From the NCBI RefSeq assembly GCF_003590945.1, contig NZ_QYUK01000011.1:2198001-2262000 (forward strand): a stretch of DNA of 64,000 nucleotides, written 5' to 3'. Positions within the stretch are counted from its first letter, which is position 1. Each line of letters begins with the position of its first letter. Below, piece by piece: positions 39,403-49,299 of this stretch. The notes under the pieces are model-generated. The model was not told where the DNA came from, did not search any database, and was given only the letters and a program-made list of their open reading frames with translations. The DNA is from Oleomonas cavernae (lineage in GTDB: Bacteria > Pseudomonadota > Alphaproteobacteria > Zavarziniales > Zavarziniaceae). Both the position numbers and the translations under genes were made by a program.

Positions 39403-40239
39403 CTAGCCGAACAGGCGCCCGGTCACCGGCTGCAGGTCCTCGTAGACCGGGGGCCGTTTCGCCGCCTTGGCCGCGAAAGCCTCCGCCATGTCGTTGCCGA
39501 TGAACATCGCCGCATTCCAGGTCGCGATATAGTTCAGGCTGTCGCTCACCGAATGGTCGCGGGCGTAGTTCAGCATCTCCTTGGTGCCGGCCACGGCCAG
39601 CGGGCTGTGCCCCGCGATTTCCGCCGCGATCGCCAACACGCCGTCGACCAGCGCATCATGCGTCTCGAACACCTCGTTGACGAGGCCGAAGGCCAGGGCC
39701 TGCCGGGCCGACAGGCGCCGGCCGGTATAGGCCAATTCCCGCACCATGCCCGACGGCAGCACATGCGGCAGGCGTTGCAGCGTGCCGACATCGGCGGTCA
39801 TGCCGATATTGATCTCGGCCACCTGGAAGAAGGCGTCGGCGCTGCAATAGCGCATGTCGCAGGCCGTCACCATGTCGACCCCACCGCCGATGCAGCCGCC
39901 CTGGATCGCCGCCAGCACCGGAAAGCGCGCCTTCTCGATGACGTTGAAACATTCCTGGATGGTCAGCACGATACGGCGGAGTTGCTCGCGCAGGCGGCCC
40001 TGGTCGCCCGTGGCCGGCACCAGGCTGGTGAATACCGACAGGTCCATGCCGGCGGTGAAGTGGCGGCCGGTCGACGAGATGACCGCGGCCCGGACCGTAG
40101 GATCCTGCTCCAGCGTCTTGAAGATCTCGACGATCTCGGTCCAGAAGGCCGGGATCATGGTGTTGAGCTTGCCCGGCCGGTTCAGCGCCAGATGCGCGAC
40201 ATGATCCTTGACCGTCAGTTCGAACGCCTCATAGGCCAT
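39403..40239 (-). CDS. Crotonase family, dienoyl-CoA isomerase/enoyl-CoA hydratase-like
   Basis: This 278-residue protein starts at ATG 40239 after GGAGGAGACGGG. 'ISSTGRHFTAGMDLSVF' is the oxyanion loop, followed by 'GGCIGGGVDMVTACDMRYCSADAFFQVAEINIGMTADVGTLQRLPHVL'. The Asp in 'GMTADVG' and the sequence style match ECH1-type delta3,5-delta2,4-dienoyl-CoA isomerase more than hydratase. It could supply the missing unsaturated-acyl-CoA step for the beta-oxidation operon elsewhere in the window. It is directly upstream of the pilus genes. Confidence 0.85.
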   Translation of the reverse strand: MAYEAFELTVKDHVAHLALNRPGKLNTMIPAFWTEIVEIFKTLEQDPTVRAAVISSTGRHFTAGMDLSVFTSLVPATGDQGRLREQLRRIVLTIQECFNVIEKARFPVLAAIQGGCIGGGVDMVTACDMRYCSADAFFQVAEINIGMTADVGTLQRLPHVLPSGMVRELAYTGRRLSARQALAFGLVNEVFETHDALVDGVLAIAAEIAGHSPLAVAGTKEMLNYARDHSVSDSLNYIATWNAAMFIGNDMAEAFAAKAAKRPPVYEDLQPVTGRLFG

Positions 40240-40311
40240 TACCCGTCTCCTCCCGGTTTTCACCGAGAGATAGCACGGCCGCGGGGCGGCGCCAGCCCCA
40301 AGCTTGGGCGT

Positions 40312-40863
40312 CTACCGTCCCCGGCGCTTGCGGCTTTCGGCGAATTGGGCGGGGGTGAGCTGAATCCCCGTGAGCACCTCGAAGGCATAAGGCGACTTGC
40401 CTTCCAGCGGCACCGTCACGGTCACGTTTTCGATCACGCCGCCGCTCGACTTGCCATTGCCGAATTCCACCTGGCTGTTGTAGGTGGCGCGGCTGAGGAC
40501 CCGGGTGTTGGTTTCGGTCACGGTGACGAAATAGGGCACGGTGACCTCGGTCAGGCCTTTGCCGGCCGGGCCCTTGCGGACATAGATCGACAGGCCGACC
40601 TGGGCCGTCACCTGGCCGCCCTGCGGGCCGTCGCACAGCAGCTTGGCGTCCAGCACCTCGACGTCGTAGACCACGTCGTCGGGGGTGCGGCCGGGGCCGT
40701 CGCGGAACTGCTGCAGGCTGGCGGCATCGCTCAGGACCGACATGGCCGGGCACTCGGCCTTGGCGGTCTCGGCTTCCTTGCTCGACGAGCAGCCGGCCAG
40801 CAGGACGGTGGCGAGCAGGGCGACGGCGGCGGCCTGGCTGAACCTTTGCGGCACAATGCCCAT
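40312..40863 (-). CDS. Putative lipoprotein
   Basis: This 183-residue protein starts at ATG 40863 with signal 'FSQAAAVALLATVLLAGCSSS', lipobox LAGC. The mature domain contains 'LQQFRDGPGRTPDDVVYDVEVLDAKLLCDGPQGGQVTAQVGLSIYVRKG' and 'FVTVTETNTRVLSRATYNSQVEF', and ends 'FAESRKRRGR'. Similar lipoproteins are common in alphaproteobacteria but have no assigned function. It is divergent from ispH. Confidence 0.75.
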   Translation of the reverse strand: MGIVPQRFSQAAAVALLATVLLAGCSSSKEAETAKAECPAMSVLSDAASLQQFRDGPGRTPDDVVYDVEVLDAKLLCDGPQGGQVTAQVGLSIYVRKGPAGKGLTEVTVPYFVTVTETNTRVLSRATYNSQVEFGNGKSSGGVIENVTVTVPLEGKSPYAFEVLTGIQLTPAQFAESRKRRGR

Positions 40864-40968
40864 CACTTTGCTTCCCTTTCGCAGGCCTGACGGATTATGG
40901 TGCGGCGCGGATACAGGCGCCGCCGGCCGCACTCTAGACAAGCAGCCGGGCGGGCACAAGGCGACCCC

Positions 40969-41943
40969 ATGGCGATCCCGGAAACCCTGATGGACGGCAG
41001 CAGCAAGCCCCCCTTGACCATCCTTTTGGCGGCGCCGCGCGGCTTTTGCGCCGGGGTGGACCGGGCGATTCAGATCGTCGAACTGGCATTGGAGCGGTTC
41101 GGCCCGCCGATCTATGTGCGCCACGAGATCGTCCACAACCGCACCGTCGTCGAATCACTGGAAGCCAAGGGCGCCGTCTTCGTCGAGGAATTGGACGAGG
41201 TGCCGGCCGACGCCCGGGTGGTATTCTCGGCCCATGGGGTGCCCAAGGTGGTGCCGGCGGAAGCCGCGCGGCGCGGCCTGTTCTATCTCGATGCCACCTG
41301 CCCGCTGGTCTCCAAGGTTCATGTCGAGGCCGAGCGGCTGCACGAGCAGGGCATGCACCTGCTGATGATCGGCCACGCCGGCCACCCGGAAGTGGTCGGC
41401 ACCATGGGGCAACTGCCCGAAGGGGCGATCACCCTGGTCGAAACCGTCGACGATGTGGCGCGGCTCACCCCGGCCGACCCCGGCCGCCTGGCCTTCATCA
41501 CCCAGACCACCCTGTCGGTCGACGATACCGCCAGCATCGTCACCGCCTTGCAGCAGCGCTTCCCCGAAGTCCGGGCGCCGCACAAGGAAGACATCTGCTA
41601 TGCCACCACCAACCGCCAGCAGGCGGTGAAGGCGATCGCGCCGCGCTGCGACGCGCTGATCGTGATCGGCGCACCCAATTCGTCCAATTCCGTCCGTCTG
41701 GTCGAGGTCGGCGCCCGTGCCGGCGCCCAGAAAGCCCTGCGCATCCAGCATGTCGGCGAACTCGACTGGAACCAGGTGGCAGGGGCCAAGGTGGTGGGCA
41801 TCACCGCCGGCGCCTCCGCCCCCGAAAGCCTGGTCGAGGCGCTGATCGACGGTTTCCGCGCGCGTTTCGCCGTCACGGTCGAATTGGTGACGGTGACCGA
41901 GGAGCACATCCAGTTCAAACTGCCGCGCGCGTTGTCCGCCTGA
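40969..41943 (+). CDS. ispH: 4-hydroxy-3-methylbut-2-enyl diphosphate reductase
   Basis: This protein of about 324 residues (start ATG 40969, or 40990) catalyses the last step of the MEP isoprenoid pathway, using a [4Fe-4S] cluster. Cluster Cys lie in '[14 protein letters not shown]', '[13 protein letters not shown]' and '[11 protein letters not shown]'. 'FSAHGVP' and '[11 protein letters not shown]' carry substrate-binding residues. It is first in the ispH-thrB-rnhA operon, a gene order characteristic of alphaproteobacteria. Confidence 0.96.
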   Translation: MAIPETLMDGSSKPPLTILLAAPRGFCAGVDRAIQIVELALERFGPPIYVRHEIVHNRTVVESLEAKGAVFVEELDEVPADARVVFSAHGVPKVVPAEAARRGLFYLDATCPLVSKVHVEAERLHEQGMHLLMIGHAGHPEVVGTMGQLPEGAITLVETVDDVARLTPADPGRLAFITQTTLSVDDTASIVTALQQRFPEVRAPHKEDICYATTNRQQAVKAIAPRCDALIVIGAPNSSNSVRLVEVGARAGAQKALRIQHVGELDWNQVAGAKVVGITAGASAPESLVEALIDGFRARFAVTVELVTVTEEHIQFKLPRALSA

Positions 41944-41953
41944 GTAGCCCCTG

Positions 41954-42922
41954 ATGGCCGTCTATACCGATGTCGACGACGACGCGCTCGCCCAGTTCCT
42001 GACCGAATATAACCTGGGCGAAGTGCTCTCCATGAAGGGCATTGCCGAAGGCGTGGAGAATTCCAACTTCCTGCTGGAGACGACGCGCGGCCGCTTCATC
42101 CTGACCTTGTTCGAGAAGCGCGTGGCCGAGGCCGACCTGCCCTTCTTCATCGGCCTGATGGATCACCTGGCCCTGGCCGGCCTGTCCTGCCCCACGCCGA
42201 TCCATGGCATCGACGGCCGCGCCCTGCGCCGCCTGGCCGGACGGCCGGCGGTGATCGTCTCGTTCCTGACCGGCATGTCGCCACGCCGGCCGACGGTGAA
42301 ACAATGCGCCAGCGTGGGCACCGCCCTGGCCGGCCTGCACGAGGCCGGGCGCGGCTTTGCCCTGACGCGCGAGAATGCCCTGTCCCTGGCCGGCTGGCGT
42401 CGCCTGGTGGCCGATTGCGTCACCCGGGCCGACTCGGTGCGCGACGGCTTGGGCCGGACCATCGCCGACGAACTGGCCTTCCTCGAATCCCATTGGCCGG
42501 CCGATCTGCCGCGCGGCGTGATCCATGCCGACCTGTTCACCGACAATGTCTTCTGCATCGGCGACGACGTCTCCGGCATCATCGACTTCTATTTCGCCTG
42601 CAATGATTTCTATGCCTACGACCTGGCGATCTGCCTGAATGCCTGGTGTTTCGAGCCGGACGGCGCCTTCAACGCGACCAAGGCGATGGCCCTGTCGCGC
42701 GGCTATACGGCGGCGCGGCCGCTGTCGGTGGCGGAGGCCGCGGCGGTGCCGGTGCTGGCCCGCGGCGCGGCGCTGCGTTTCCTGCTGACCCGCCTCTACG
42801 ACTGGCTGAACCAGGTGCCCGGCGCCCTGGTGCGGCCCAAGGACCCGATCGAGTATCTCAACAAGCTGCGTTTTCACGCCCAGGCGTCAGGACCCGAGAC
42901 CTATGGCATCACCAGCGCCTGA
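41954..42922 (+). CDS. thrB: Homoserine kinase (APH-fold)
   Basis: This 322-residue phosphotransferase-type homoserine kinase has '[38 protein letters not shown]' near the N-terminus and the kinase motif '[39 protein letters not shown]'. It makes O-phosphohomoserine for threonine synthesis. This fold differs from the GHMP homoserine kinase of E. coli. Its 3' end overlaps rnhA by 20 bases. Confidence 0.94.
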   Translation: MAVYTDVDDDALAQFLTEYNLGEVLSMKGIAEGVENSNFLLETTRGRFILTLFEKRVAEADLPFFIGLMDHLALAGLSCPTPIHGIDGRALRRLAGRPAVIVSFLTGMSPRRPTVKQCASVGTALAGLHEAGRGFALTRENALSLAGWRRLVADCVTRADSVRDGLGRTIADELAFLESHWPADLPRGVIHADLFTDNVFCIGDDVSGIIDFYFACNDFYAYDLAICLNAWCFEPDGAFNATKAMALSRGYTAARPLSVAEAAAVPVLARGAALRFLLTRLYDWLNQVPGALVRPKDPIEYLNKLRFHAQASGPETYGITSA

Positions 42923-43358
42923 CACCGCCGAGCTGATCGAGATCCACACCGACGGCGCCTGTTCCGGCAACCCCGGCCCCGGCGGCTGGGGCGCCATCAT
43001 GCGCTGGCGCGGCACCGAGAAGGAACTTTCGGGCGGCGAGGCGGCGACCACCAACAACCGCATGGAACTGATGGGCGCGATCGCGGCGCTGGAGGCCTTG
43101 AAGAAGCCATCGAGCGTGCGCCTGTTCACCGACAGCCGCTATGTGATGGACGGCATCACCAAGTGGATCCTGGGGTGGAAGCGCAACGGCTGGAAGACCG
43201 CCGACAAGAAGCCGGTGAAGAACGAGGACCTGTGGCGCCGCCTGGACGCCGCCACCGCCGGCCACAAGATCGACTGGCGCTGGGTCAAGGGCCACAATGG
43301 CGATCCCCTGAACGAACGCGTCGACGAAATCGCCCGCGCCGCCACGCCGCGGCGGTAG
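42903..43358 (+). CDS. rnhA: Ribonuclease HI
   Basis: This 151-residue endonuclease degrades the RNA strand of RNA-DNA hybrids. Active-site acidic residues are in '[19 protein letters not shown]' (Asp), '[10 protein letters not shown]' (Glu), '[12 protein letters not shown]' (Asp) and '[13 protein letters not shown]' (Asp), plus 'WVKGHNG' (His). It is the last gene of the ispH-thrB-rnhA operon. Confidence 0.96.
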   Translation: MASPAPDTAELIEIHTDGACSGNPGPGGWGAIMRWRGTEKELSGGEAATTNNRMELMGAIAALEALKKPSSVRLFTDSRYVMDGITKWILGWKRNGWKTADKKPVKNEDLWRRLDAATAGHKIDWRWVKGHNGDPLNERVDEIARAATPRR

Positions 43359-43379
43359 GGACTCCTACCGCCCCATCCC

Positions 43380-46190
43380 TCAAGGCGCGACCTTGCCGTC
43401 CAGATCGAGCTTGTCGGCCGGGATCAGGGTCAGCTTGGGGTAGCGGGCCTTGAGCGGTTCGATGAAGGCCTTGGCATCGCCGTAGAAGACCAGGTCGATG
43501 CGGTCTTGTCCGAAGAAGCGGCGGGCGGCTTCCTGGATCTGGGCCGGGGTAACCGCCCTGATCTTGGGCGCGTAATCGGCCAGTTCGCTCAGGGGCCGGC
43601 CATAGAACACCATGGCGGCCAGCGTACCGCCCAGGCCGTCGGCGGTTTCCAGGCTGCGGGCGAAACCGCCGATCAGCGGTTCGGTGCGCGCGTCGATCTC
43701 GGCCTGCGGCACCGGGCTTTCCGCCAGCCGCGCGAATTCCCCCAGCATCAGGGTCGAGACTTCGGCCGCGGCATCGTTGCGGGTCTGGGCATAGGCGGAA
43801 AGCGAGCCGCCGGCACTGCCCGAGGCCAGGGAAGCCCAGGCGCCATAGGACAGGCCGCGCTCGATCCGGATCGCCTTGTTCAGGCGGGCGCCGGTGCCGC
43901 CGCCCAGGATCGCGCTGGTGACCAGCAGGGGATAATAGCTGTCGTCGTTGTATTTGACCGCGGGTACCCCGGCCATCACCGCCGCCTGCCCCGCCCCGGG
44001 CTGATCGACCACCACCACCCGCGGGCCCGGCTGCGGATCGACCGCCGGCGGCGCCGCCACGGCCTGCGTATCATGCCAATCGCCGAAATTGCGCTGGGCC
44101 AGGGCAAAGGCCCGATCGGGTTCGATGTCGCCGACAAAGATCAGGGTGGCGGTCGCGGGCCGCCAATGCGCGCGATAGAAGGCCACGACATCGTCGCGGC
44201 CGATGCGTGCCAGCGACTGGGCCGTGCCGTCGGTCGAGGCACCGTAGCGGCCGGTGCCGTACAGCAGCCGCTTCAGAACCAAGTGGGTTACCATGCCGGG
44301 ATCGGTCCGCGCCCACTGCACCCCGTCGATCGCCTGTGACCGCGACAGCGCGAGATCGTCCGCGCCCAGGGCCGGGCTGCGGATCATCTGCGTCATCAGG
44401 TCCAGGCTCTGCTCGAAGACGCCGACCGGCGCATTGGCATAGACATAGGCGAAATCCGAATTGGTCTCGGCCCCGACCACCGCGCCCAATTGTTCGGTCT
44501 GGGCGGCCAGGACCGGCGCCGGCTTGTCGGTCGTGCTGGTCGTCACCAGTTCCGCCACCAGCATGGCGAGGCCCGCCTTGTCGGCCGGATCGAAGCTGCT
44601 GCCGGCGTCGAATACCATCCAGGCCGAGGCCAGCGGCACCCGGGACGAGGGCGCCACGACGATGCGCAGGCCGTTGTCCAGGGTCCGGCTGACCACGTCG
44701 GGTGTCGGCACCGCCACCACCGGCCCCGCCGGCGGCAGGGGGAGACGGGACGCCGGGGGCGCCAGCGTGACCACCGGGGCCGTCGCATCCAGGTCACTCA
44801 GGGTGATCACGGCCCGGCCAGGTGGGGGTGTCGCCGCCTGGCCCGCGCGGCTGCTCTCGTCGAGGTAGCGCAGGGTGACGCGCTGGCTGTCGACCAGGTA
44901 TTTTCGCGCCACGCGCTGCACGTCGGCGGCGGTCACGGCGCTCAGGCGCGCGGTCTCGCCGTCGCCATAGGCCGGATCGTCGGTCATCATCGTCGAATAG
45001 CCGAGCTGGAAGGCCCGGTCGACCGCGGTTTCCTGGTTGCGCAGGATCGAGGCGATCAATTCGTTCTTGGCCTCGTCCAGTTCCGCGGGGGTCACCGGTT
45101 CGTCGCGCAGGCGCTGCACTTCCACCGCCAGCGCCGCCTCCCCTTCCGCGACCGTATGGCCGCCGGTCATCACCGCGACCAGCGCGAACCAGCCGCCCAG
45201 GCGCATGGTTTGCAGGCTCGCGCTGGCGCTGTTGGCCAGCTTTTGCTCGTAGACGAGGTGGTTGTAGAGGCGCGACGAGCCGCCGGCCGAGAGAATGGCG
45301 TTCAGCACGCTGAGCGCCGGCCGGTCGGGATCGCCGTAGCCCGGCGCGGGATAGGAGAGGACCGTCGCGGGAAACGGCAGGTTGGGGGCGTAATAGGTCG
45401 ATACCGAGGCTGCGGTGCGCACCGGCACGGGCGCATCATTGGCCGGAATCGGCCGCGCGGGCCTGGCGATCGGGGCGAAATAGCGATCGACCAGCGCGTC
45501 CAGTTGCGCCGGGTCGAAGCGGCCCGCGATCACCAGGACGGCATTGTCGGGGCGATAGAACGTGGCGTGGAACCGCCGCACCTCGTCCAGGGTGGCGGCA
45601 TCGAGGTCCACGATCGAACCGATGCTGGGCCTGCCATAGGGATGCCCTCGGAAACTCTCCTGCGACATGTAGAGGCCGAACAGCGCGCCATAGGGATCGG
45701 CCAGAATGCGCTCGCGGTACTCCTCCTTCACCACGTTGCGCTCGGCGTTGAAGGTCGCCTCGTCGATCACCAGCGAGGCCATGCGATCGGCCTCGGCGAA
45801 CAGGATGCGTTCCAGGTGGTTGGCCGGGACGACCGCGTAGTAATCGGTGAAGTCGTTCCAGGTCTGGGCGTTGTTGGTGCCGCCCACATCCTCGGTCAAC
45901 TGGTCGAGCATGCCGTCGGGCAGGTTGCGCGAGGCCTTGAACATCATGTGCTCGAACAGATGGGCAAAGCCCGAGCGGCCCTGCGGGTCGTCCTTCGAGC
46001 CGACCCGATACCAGACCTGGACGGTAACAGTGGCCGTGTCCTGGTCGGGGGCGCTGAGGACGGTGAGGCCGTTGGCCAGCACGCGCTGGTGATAGTCGGT
46101 GGTTGCCGCCGCCGGCTGGGCCGCCAGCTCGCCGCCGCCAACCGCCACCAGCAGCATCAGTGCCGCGACGGCCGCCAGAAAGACTCTCAC
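43380..46190 (-). CDS. M16 family zinc metalloprotease, double domain
   Basis: This 936-residue exported insulinase-like protease has a signal (MRVFLAAVAALMLLVAVGGG, cleaved after AAQP). The first M16 unit has inverted zinc motif HxxEH in 'GFAHLFEHMMFKAS' and a downstream Glu in 'ERNVVKEEYRE'. A second, inactive-type M16 unit ('VVSRTLDNGLRIVVAPSSRVPLASAWMVFDAGSS') follows from about residue 490. Such periplasmic enzymes degrade peptides. It converges on rnhA. Confidence 0.9.
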   Translation of the reverse strand: MRVFLAAVAALMLLVAVGGGELAAQPAAATTDYHQRVLANGLTVLSAPDQDTATVTVQVWYRVGSKDDPQGRSGFAHLFEHMMFKASRNLPDGMLDQLTEDVGGTNNAQTWNDFTDYYAVVPANHLERILFAEADRMASLVIDEATFNAERNVVKEEYRERILADPYGALFGLYMSQESFRGHPYGRPSIGSIVDLDAATLDEVRRFHATFYRPDNAVLVIAGRFDPAQLDALVDRYFAPIARPARPIPANDAPVPVRTAASVSTYYAPNLPFPATVLSYPAPGYGDPDRPALSVLNAILSAGGSSRLYNHLVYEQKLANSASASLQTMRLGGWFALVAVMTGGHTVAEGEAALAVEVQRLRDEPVTPAELDEAKNELIASILRNQETAVDRAFQLGYSTMMTDDPAYGDGETARLSAVTAADVQRVARKYLVDSQRVTLRYLDESSRAGQAATPPPGRAVITLSDLDATAPVVTLAPPASRLPLPPAGPVVAVPTPDVVSRTLDNGLRIVVAPSSRVPLASAWMVFDAGSSFDPADKAGLAMLVAELVTTSTTDKPAPVLAAQTEQLGAVVGAETNSDFAYVYANAPVGVFEQSLDLMTQMIRSPALGADDLALSRSQAIDGVQWARTDPGMVTHLVLKRLLYGTGRYGASTDGTAQSLARIGRDDVVAFYRAHWRPATATLIFVGDIEPDRAFALAQRNFGDWHDTQAVAAPPAVDPQPGPRVVVVDQPGAGQAAVMAGVPAVKYNDDSYYPLLVTSAILGGGTGARLNKAIRIERGLSYGAWASLASGSAGGSLSAYAQTRNDAAAEVSTLMLGEFARLAESPVPQAEIDARTEPLIGGFARSLETADGLGGTLAAMVFYGRPLSELADYAPKIRAVTPAQIQEAARRFFGQDRIDLVFYGDAKAFIEPLKARYPKLTLIPADKLDLDGKVAP

Positions 46191-46305
46191 CGATGCCTCC
46201 GATCCAGCCCGGGCGGCCGAATCGAGACGATGGGGCGGCCGCCCTGGGACGGCAAGCTAGCACAGGCCTGAATCCGCGACAAAATCCCGCGGATCGAGGC
46301 CGGGC

Positions 46306-47430
46306 CTAGAGCCTGAACGATGCCGAGAGGACGCCGAACAGGTCGCGCTTCTTCTGGCCGACATATTCCTCGGTCCGGTAGACCTGGGTATAGGTCAGCC
46401 GGACCTTGCCGATGGTAACGACCGCACCGGCCTGGAAATCGGCGACCAGGGTCTTCTTGTCGACGTGCTGGCTGTCCGAGAAGGTATTGCCGTCGAGGAA
46501 GATGTTGCGGGCCACGGCGCGGCCCTCGACCCCGGCGAAGACGTACCACTCGAAATCGTCGACCGGCTTGAAGGCGCCGGTACCCGACAGGGCCGGGCGA
46601 ACCCGGGGCGGGCCCCAATCGCTGGAAACGTCGCTGCCGACCTTGAGCATGCCGCCGACCGCCGCATAGGTGAAGACGTTGCCGATCGCCGCCCCCACCG
46701 ACGGCTCGAAGGCGATGCCTAAGTCGCCGGGTGCCCGCTCCGCCATCAGGCGCCATTTGCGCTCGTAGGCCACGACCACGCCCAGTTCGTCGCTGAGCTG
46801 GTAATCCCAGCCGCGAAACCGATTGGACCCGGTCGTATCGTGATAGAAGTCCTGCACCGCCTCGGCGCCGGCGCTGGGCCCGACCACACCCAGTTGGATC
46901 TCGAAACCGTCGAGCTGCTTGCCGGTATCGTTGGTCAGTTGCACCCCGCCATAGAGCCAGCCGGCAAAGGGCCGCCCCTTGTTGACATGGCGCCAGACCT
47001 CGCCGTGATGGGGCGTGAAGATGCTCTGGCCGATCGAGAAGCCCAGCCGGACATCGCCCTCCTCGGGAAAGAACGGCAGGCCGCGCGCGATCTCCACCAC
47101 CGCCACCGGCGTATCGTGCGAGGACAGCAGATAGCTGGCGCGCAGGCCGTTGGTATAGTGCTGATCGGTATTGCCGCCGAACTGGTCATTCTCCCATTGC
47201 AGCGACAGGGTTCCCCTGTCGTCGGTGGGATCCTCGCCGGCGGTCGCGGTGACCTGGGCCGGCGCTTGTGCTGGCACCGTCAGGGACGCCAGCACGGCGG
47301 CCTGCAGATCGGGGGCGTCGGCCTGCGCCCGCGCGGTATCGGCAGCGGCAGTGGCGAAGGCAGCGACGAGCAAGGCCGCCGCCGATGAAGACAAAAACAT
47401 CCCGTTCCCGACCGCGCGCACTGCGATCAT
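46306..47430 (-). CDS. LpxR-like lipid A deacylase / DUF2219 outer-membrane protein
   Basis: This 374-residue beta-barrel protein starts at ATG 47430 behind AGGAG. The signal peptide is at about 20-36. 'TLSLQWENDQFGGNTDQHYTNGLRASYLL' matches the catalytic Asn-Asp and 'TDxxYTNG' of the LpxR family, which removes the 3'-acyloxyacyl chain of lipid A. It ends 'FGVLSASFRL', a terminal outer-membrane strand. A function on lipid A is inferred from the family only. Confidence 0.82.
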   Translation of the reverse strand: MIAVRAVGNGMFLSSSAAALLVAAFATAAADTARAQADAPDLQAAVLASLTVPAQAPAQVTATAGEDPTDDRGTLSLQWENDQFGGNTDQHYTNGLRASYLLSSHDTPVAVVEIARGLPFFPEEGDVRLGFSIGQSIFTPHHGEVWRHVNKGRPFAGWLYGGVQLTNDTGKQLDGFEIQLGVVGPSAGAEAVQDFYHDTTGSNRFRGWDYQLSDELGVVVAYERKWRLMAERAPGDLGIAFEPSVGAAIGNVFTYAAVGGMLKVGSDVSSDWGPPRVRPALSGTGAFKPVDDFEWYVFAGVEGRAVARNIFLDGNTFSDSQHVDKKTLVADFQAGAVVTIGKVRLTYTQVYRTEEYVGQKKRDLFGVLSASFRL

Positions 47431-47694
47431 GGCAATTACTCCTACTGGGAAAGTCTGAACGGCTTGAACCGCCGATGTGGGTTCAATCTGCCTCGGAACG
47501 GCGACAGATTCAGCCGTAAGACCACCCGTTTTTCAGGCGAATAGCGGTCTTTCCGAACCGCTTCGGCGGGGGTATGGCTAACGCTTGGTTAATTGCCCAA
47601 GGCTTGGGCAGCGCGCCGGTCTCGCCGCGTTACGCTGTAGCGCGGGAGTCGTTAAAATACGGTTTCCGTTGAAGCCGGCGGCGGCGGCTCGCGC
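47431..47694. other. Intergenic region with no recognised feature
   Basis: About 260 bases between the LpxR-like and MazG-like genes. AT-richer than the surroundings around 47520-47660. No open frame, tRNA or clear hairpin with U-tract was seen. It presumably carries the LpxR-like promoter. Confidence 0.4.
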
Positions 47695-48015
47695 TCAGCG
47701 ATTGTCGCCCGAACCGGCGATCACGCCGCGCGCCTTGCGGTCCTGGAGTTTCTTCATATTGGCGGCGAAGACGGCTTCGAGATCGAGACCGGTGGCATTG
47801 CACAACTGCGCCAGGTACCAGCAGACGTCGCCCAGTTCTGCCGCGATCTTGTCCGCGACCACGGGCGGTGCAGCGCCGTCGCGGATCCACTTCTTGACCA
47901 CCCCGGCCACCTCGCCCGCCTCGCTGGCCAGGCCCAGCGCCAGATATTCGAGCTCGCGCTCGGCCGGATAGACCGCCGTGGTCGGCGTGAAGGCCTGATA
48001 CTCTCTGAGGTTCAT
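47695..48015 (-). CDS. MazG-like nucleotide pyrophosphohydrolase
   Basis: This 106-residue all-alpha NTP-PPase has the metal motif E-x-x-E in 'LASEAGEVAGVVKK' and E-x-x-D in 'AAELGDVCWYLAQL'. It hydrolyses nucleoside triphosphates to monophosphates and may clean up damaged nucleotides. It is a single-domain MazG. The unrelated mazE/mazF toxin system in this window shares only part of the name. Confidence 0.87.
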   Translation of the reverse strand: MNLREYQAFTPTTAVYPAERELEYLALGLASEAGEVAGVVKKWIRDGAAPPVVADKIAAELGDVCWYLAQLCNATGLDLEAVFAANMKKLQDRKARGVIAGSGDNR

Positions 48016-48035
48016 GGGAAGCCTTTCCAGTCACA

Positions 48036-48178
48036 CCTCTCCGCCGCTTGCGGGGGAGAGGGAGGGGCCCGCTGCTGCCAAGCAGCGGGAGGGTGAGGTG
48101 GTGGCCGGGACAGAACGCGTTCTACGCCGCCGACCCACCTCACCCAACCCTCTCCCCCAAAGGGCGGAGAGGGCTTTT
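48036..48178. repeat. Palindromic 'CTCTCCGCC' intergenic repeat, copy 2
   Basis: This is copy 1 (7095-7242) in the opposite orientation, with CCTCTCCGCCGCTTGCGG at the left and CCCTCTCCCCCAAAGGGCGG at the right. The right-hand hairpin followed by CTTTT may terminate transcription in the plus direction. It lies upstream of the MazG-like gene and after the peroxiredoxin stop. Confidence 0.8.
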
Positions 48179-48180
48179 CC

Positions 48181-48666
48181 TTACAGCAGCTTCAGCACCG
48201 CTTCGGCCGACGAGACGTCGAGCGCCGAGGGGTTGGGCTCGATCGCCAGGGCGGCGACCTTGCCGTCCTTCACCACGACGGCATAGCGCTTGGAGCGGGT
48301 GCCCATGCCGAAGCCGGCCAGGTCGAGGTCGAGGCCGGCCTTCCTGGTGAAGTCGGCATTGCCGTCGGCCAGCATCAGGACCTTGTCCTCGACCTTCTGG
48401 TCCTTGCCCCAGGCGCCCATCACGAAGGCGTCGTTGACCGAGATGCAGGCGATGGTGTCGACACCCTTGGCCTTCAGGGCATCGGCCTGACCGACGAAGC
48501 CCGGCACATGCTTGGCCGAACAGGTGGGGGTGAAGGCACCGGGCAGGCCGAACAGCACCACGGTCTTGCCGCCGAACAGCTCGGCCGAGGGCACCGGCGC
48601 CGGGCCCTTGTCGGTCATGGTCATGAAGGTGGCTTCGGGAACGCTATCGCCAACCTGGATCGTCAT
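48181..48666 (-). CDS. Peroxiredoxin (Prx5/hybrid type)
   Basis: This 161-residue thiol peroxidase starts at ATG 48666 (MTIQVGDSVPEATFMTMTDKG). The peroxidatic Cys lies in 'GLPGAFTPTCSAKHVPGF', the classic P-x-x-x-T-x-x-C motif. 'SVNDAFVMGAWGK' is typical of the Prx5 subfamily. It detoxifies H2O2 and alkyl hydroperoxides in the cytoplasm. The neighbouring glutathione peroxidase suggests a small oxidative stress cluster. Confidence 0.92.
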   Translation of the reverse strand: MTIQVGDSVPEATFMTMTDKGPAPVPSAELFGGKTVVLFGLPGAFTPTCSAKHVPGFVGQADALKAKGVDTIACISVNDAFVMGAWGKDQKVEDKVLMLADGNADFTRKAGLDLDLAGFGMGTRSKRYAVVVKDGKVAALAIEPNPSALDVSSAEAVLKLL

Positions 48667-48726
48667 GGGATCTCTCCTTGGGAATCTGGGCCGGGCGCCG
48701 ATCGGCGCCGACCGCGGCATTAAGCA

Positions 48727-49218
48727 TCAAGCGGTGGGGGTCGCCAAGGCCGCCTCGATCGCCTCGACCACTTCGGGTGCCTCAGGCGCCGTGCGCGAGC
48801 CGAACGAGGCAGCGAGCGTGCCGTCGGGCGCGATCAGGTACTTGTGGAAATTCCATTTGGGCGTGCCCGCCTCGCCCAGTTCCGCCGCCGCCCAGGCATA
48901 GAAGGGATGGGCACTGCCGCCGATCACCGGCTGCTTGGCGGCCATGGGGAAGTCGACCGCGAAGCGGGTTTCGCAGAAGGTCTTGATCTCGGCCTCGGTC
49001 CCCGGCTCCTGGGCGCCGAAGTCGTTGGCCGGCACGCCCAGGACCACCAGGCCCTCGCCGCCGTACTTCTTCCACAGGGCTTCGAGCCCCGCGTATTGCG
49101 GCGTCAGCCCGCAGGCCGAAGCGGTATTGACCACCAGGACCGGCTTGCCGGCGAAATCTCTCAGGCGGATTTCCCCGCCGTCGATCCCTGGAAAACTGAA
49201 ATCGTGTGCATTTGCCAT
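48727..49218 (-). CDS. Glutathione peroxidase family protein
   Basis: This 163-residue Cys-type glutathione peroxidase has 'VLVVNTASACGLTPQYAGLEALW' with the peroxidatic Cys, 'LGVPANDFGAQEPGTEAEIKTFC', and 'PKWNFHKYLIAPDG' (catalytic Trp/Asn). It probably uses thioredoxin like most bacterial homologues. It is 60 bases upstream of the peroxiredoxin on the same strand, so probably co-transcribed. Confidence 0.92.
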   Translation of the reverse strand: MANAHDFSFPGIDGGEIRLRDFAGKPVLVVNTASACGLTPQYAGLEALWKKYGGEGLVVLGVPANDFGAQEPGTEAEIKTFCETRFAVDFPMAAKQPVIGGSAHPFYAWAAAELGEAGTPKWNFHKYLIAPDGTLAASFGSRTAPEAPEVVEAIEAALATPTA

Positions 49219-49299
49219 GACATCCTCCCGGATTGGGCCTCGCCACCATAGAAAGGGGGGCTCCCTCCTGCTATTTCAAGCCCATAAGGAGAAGGCAGC

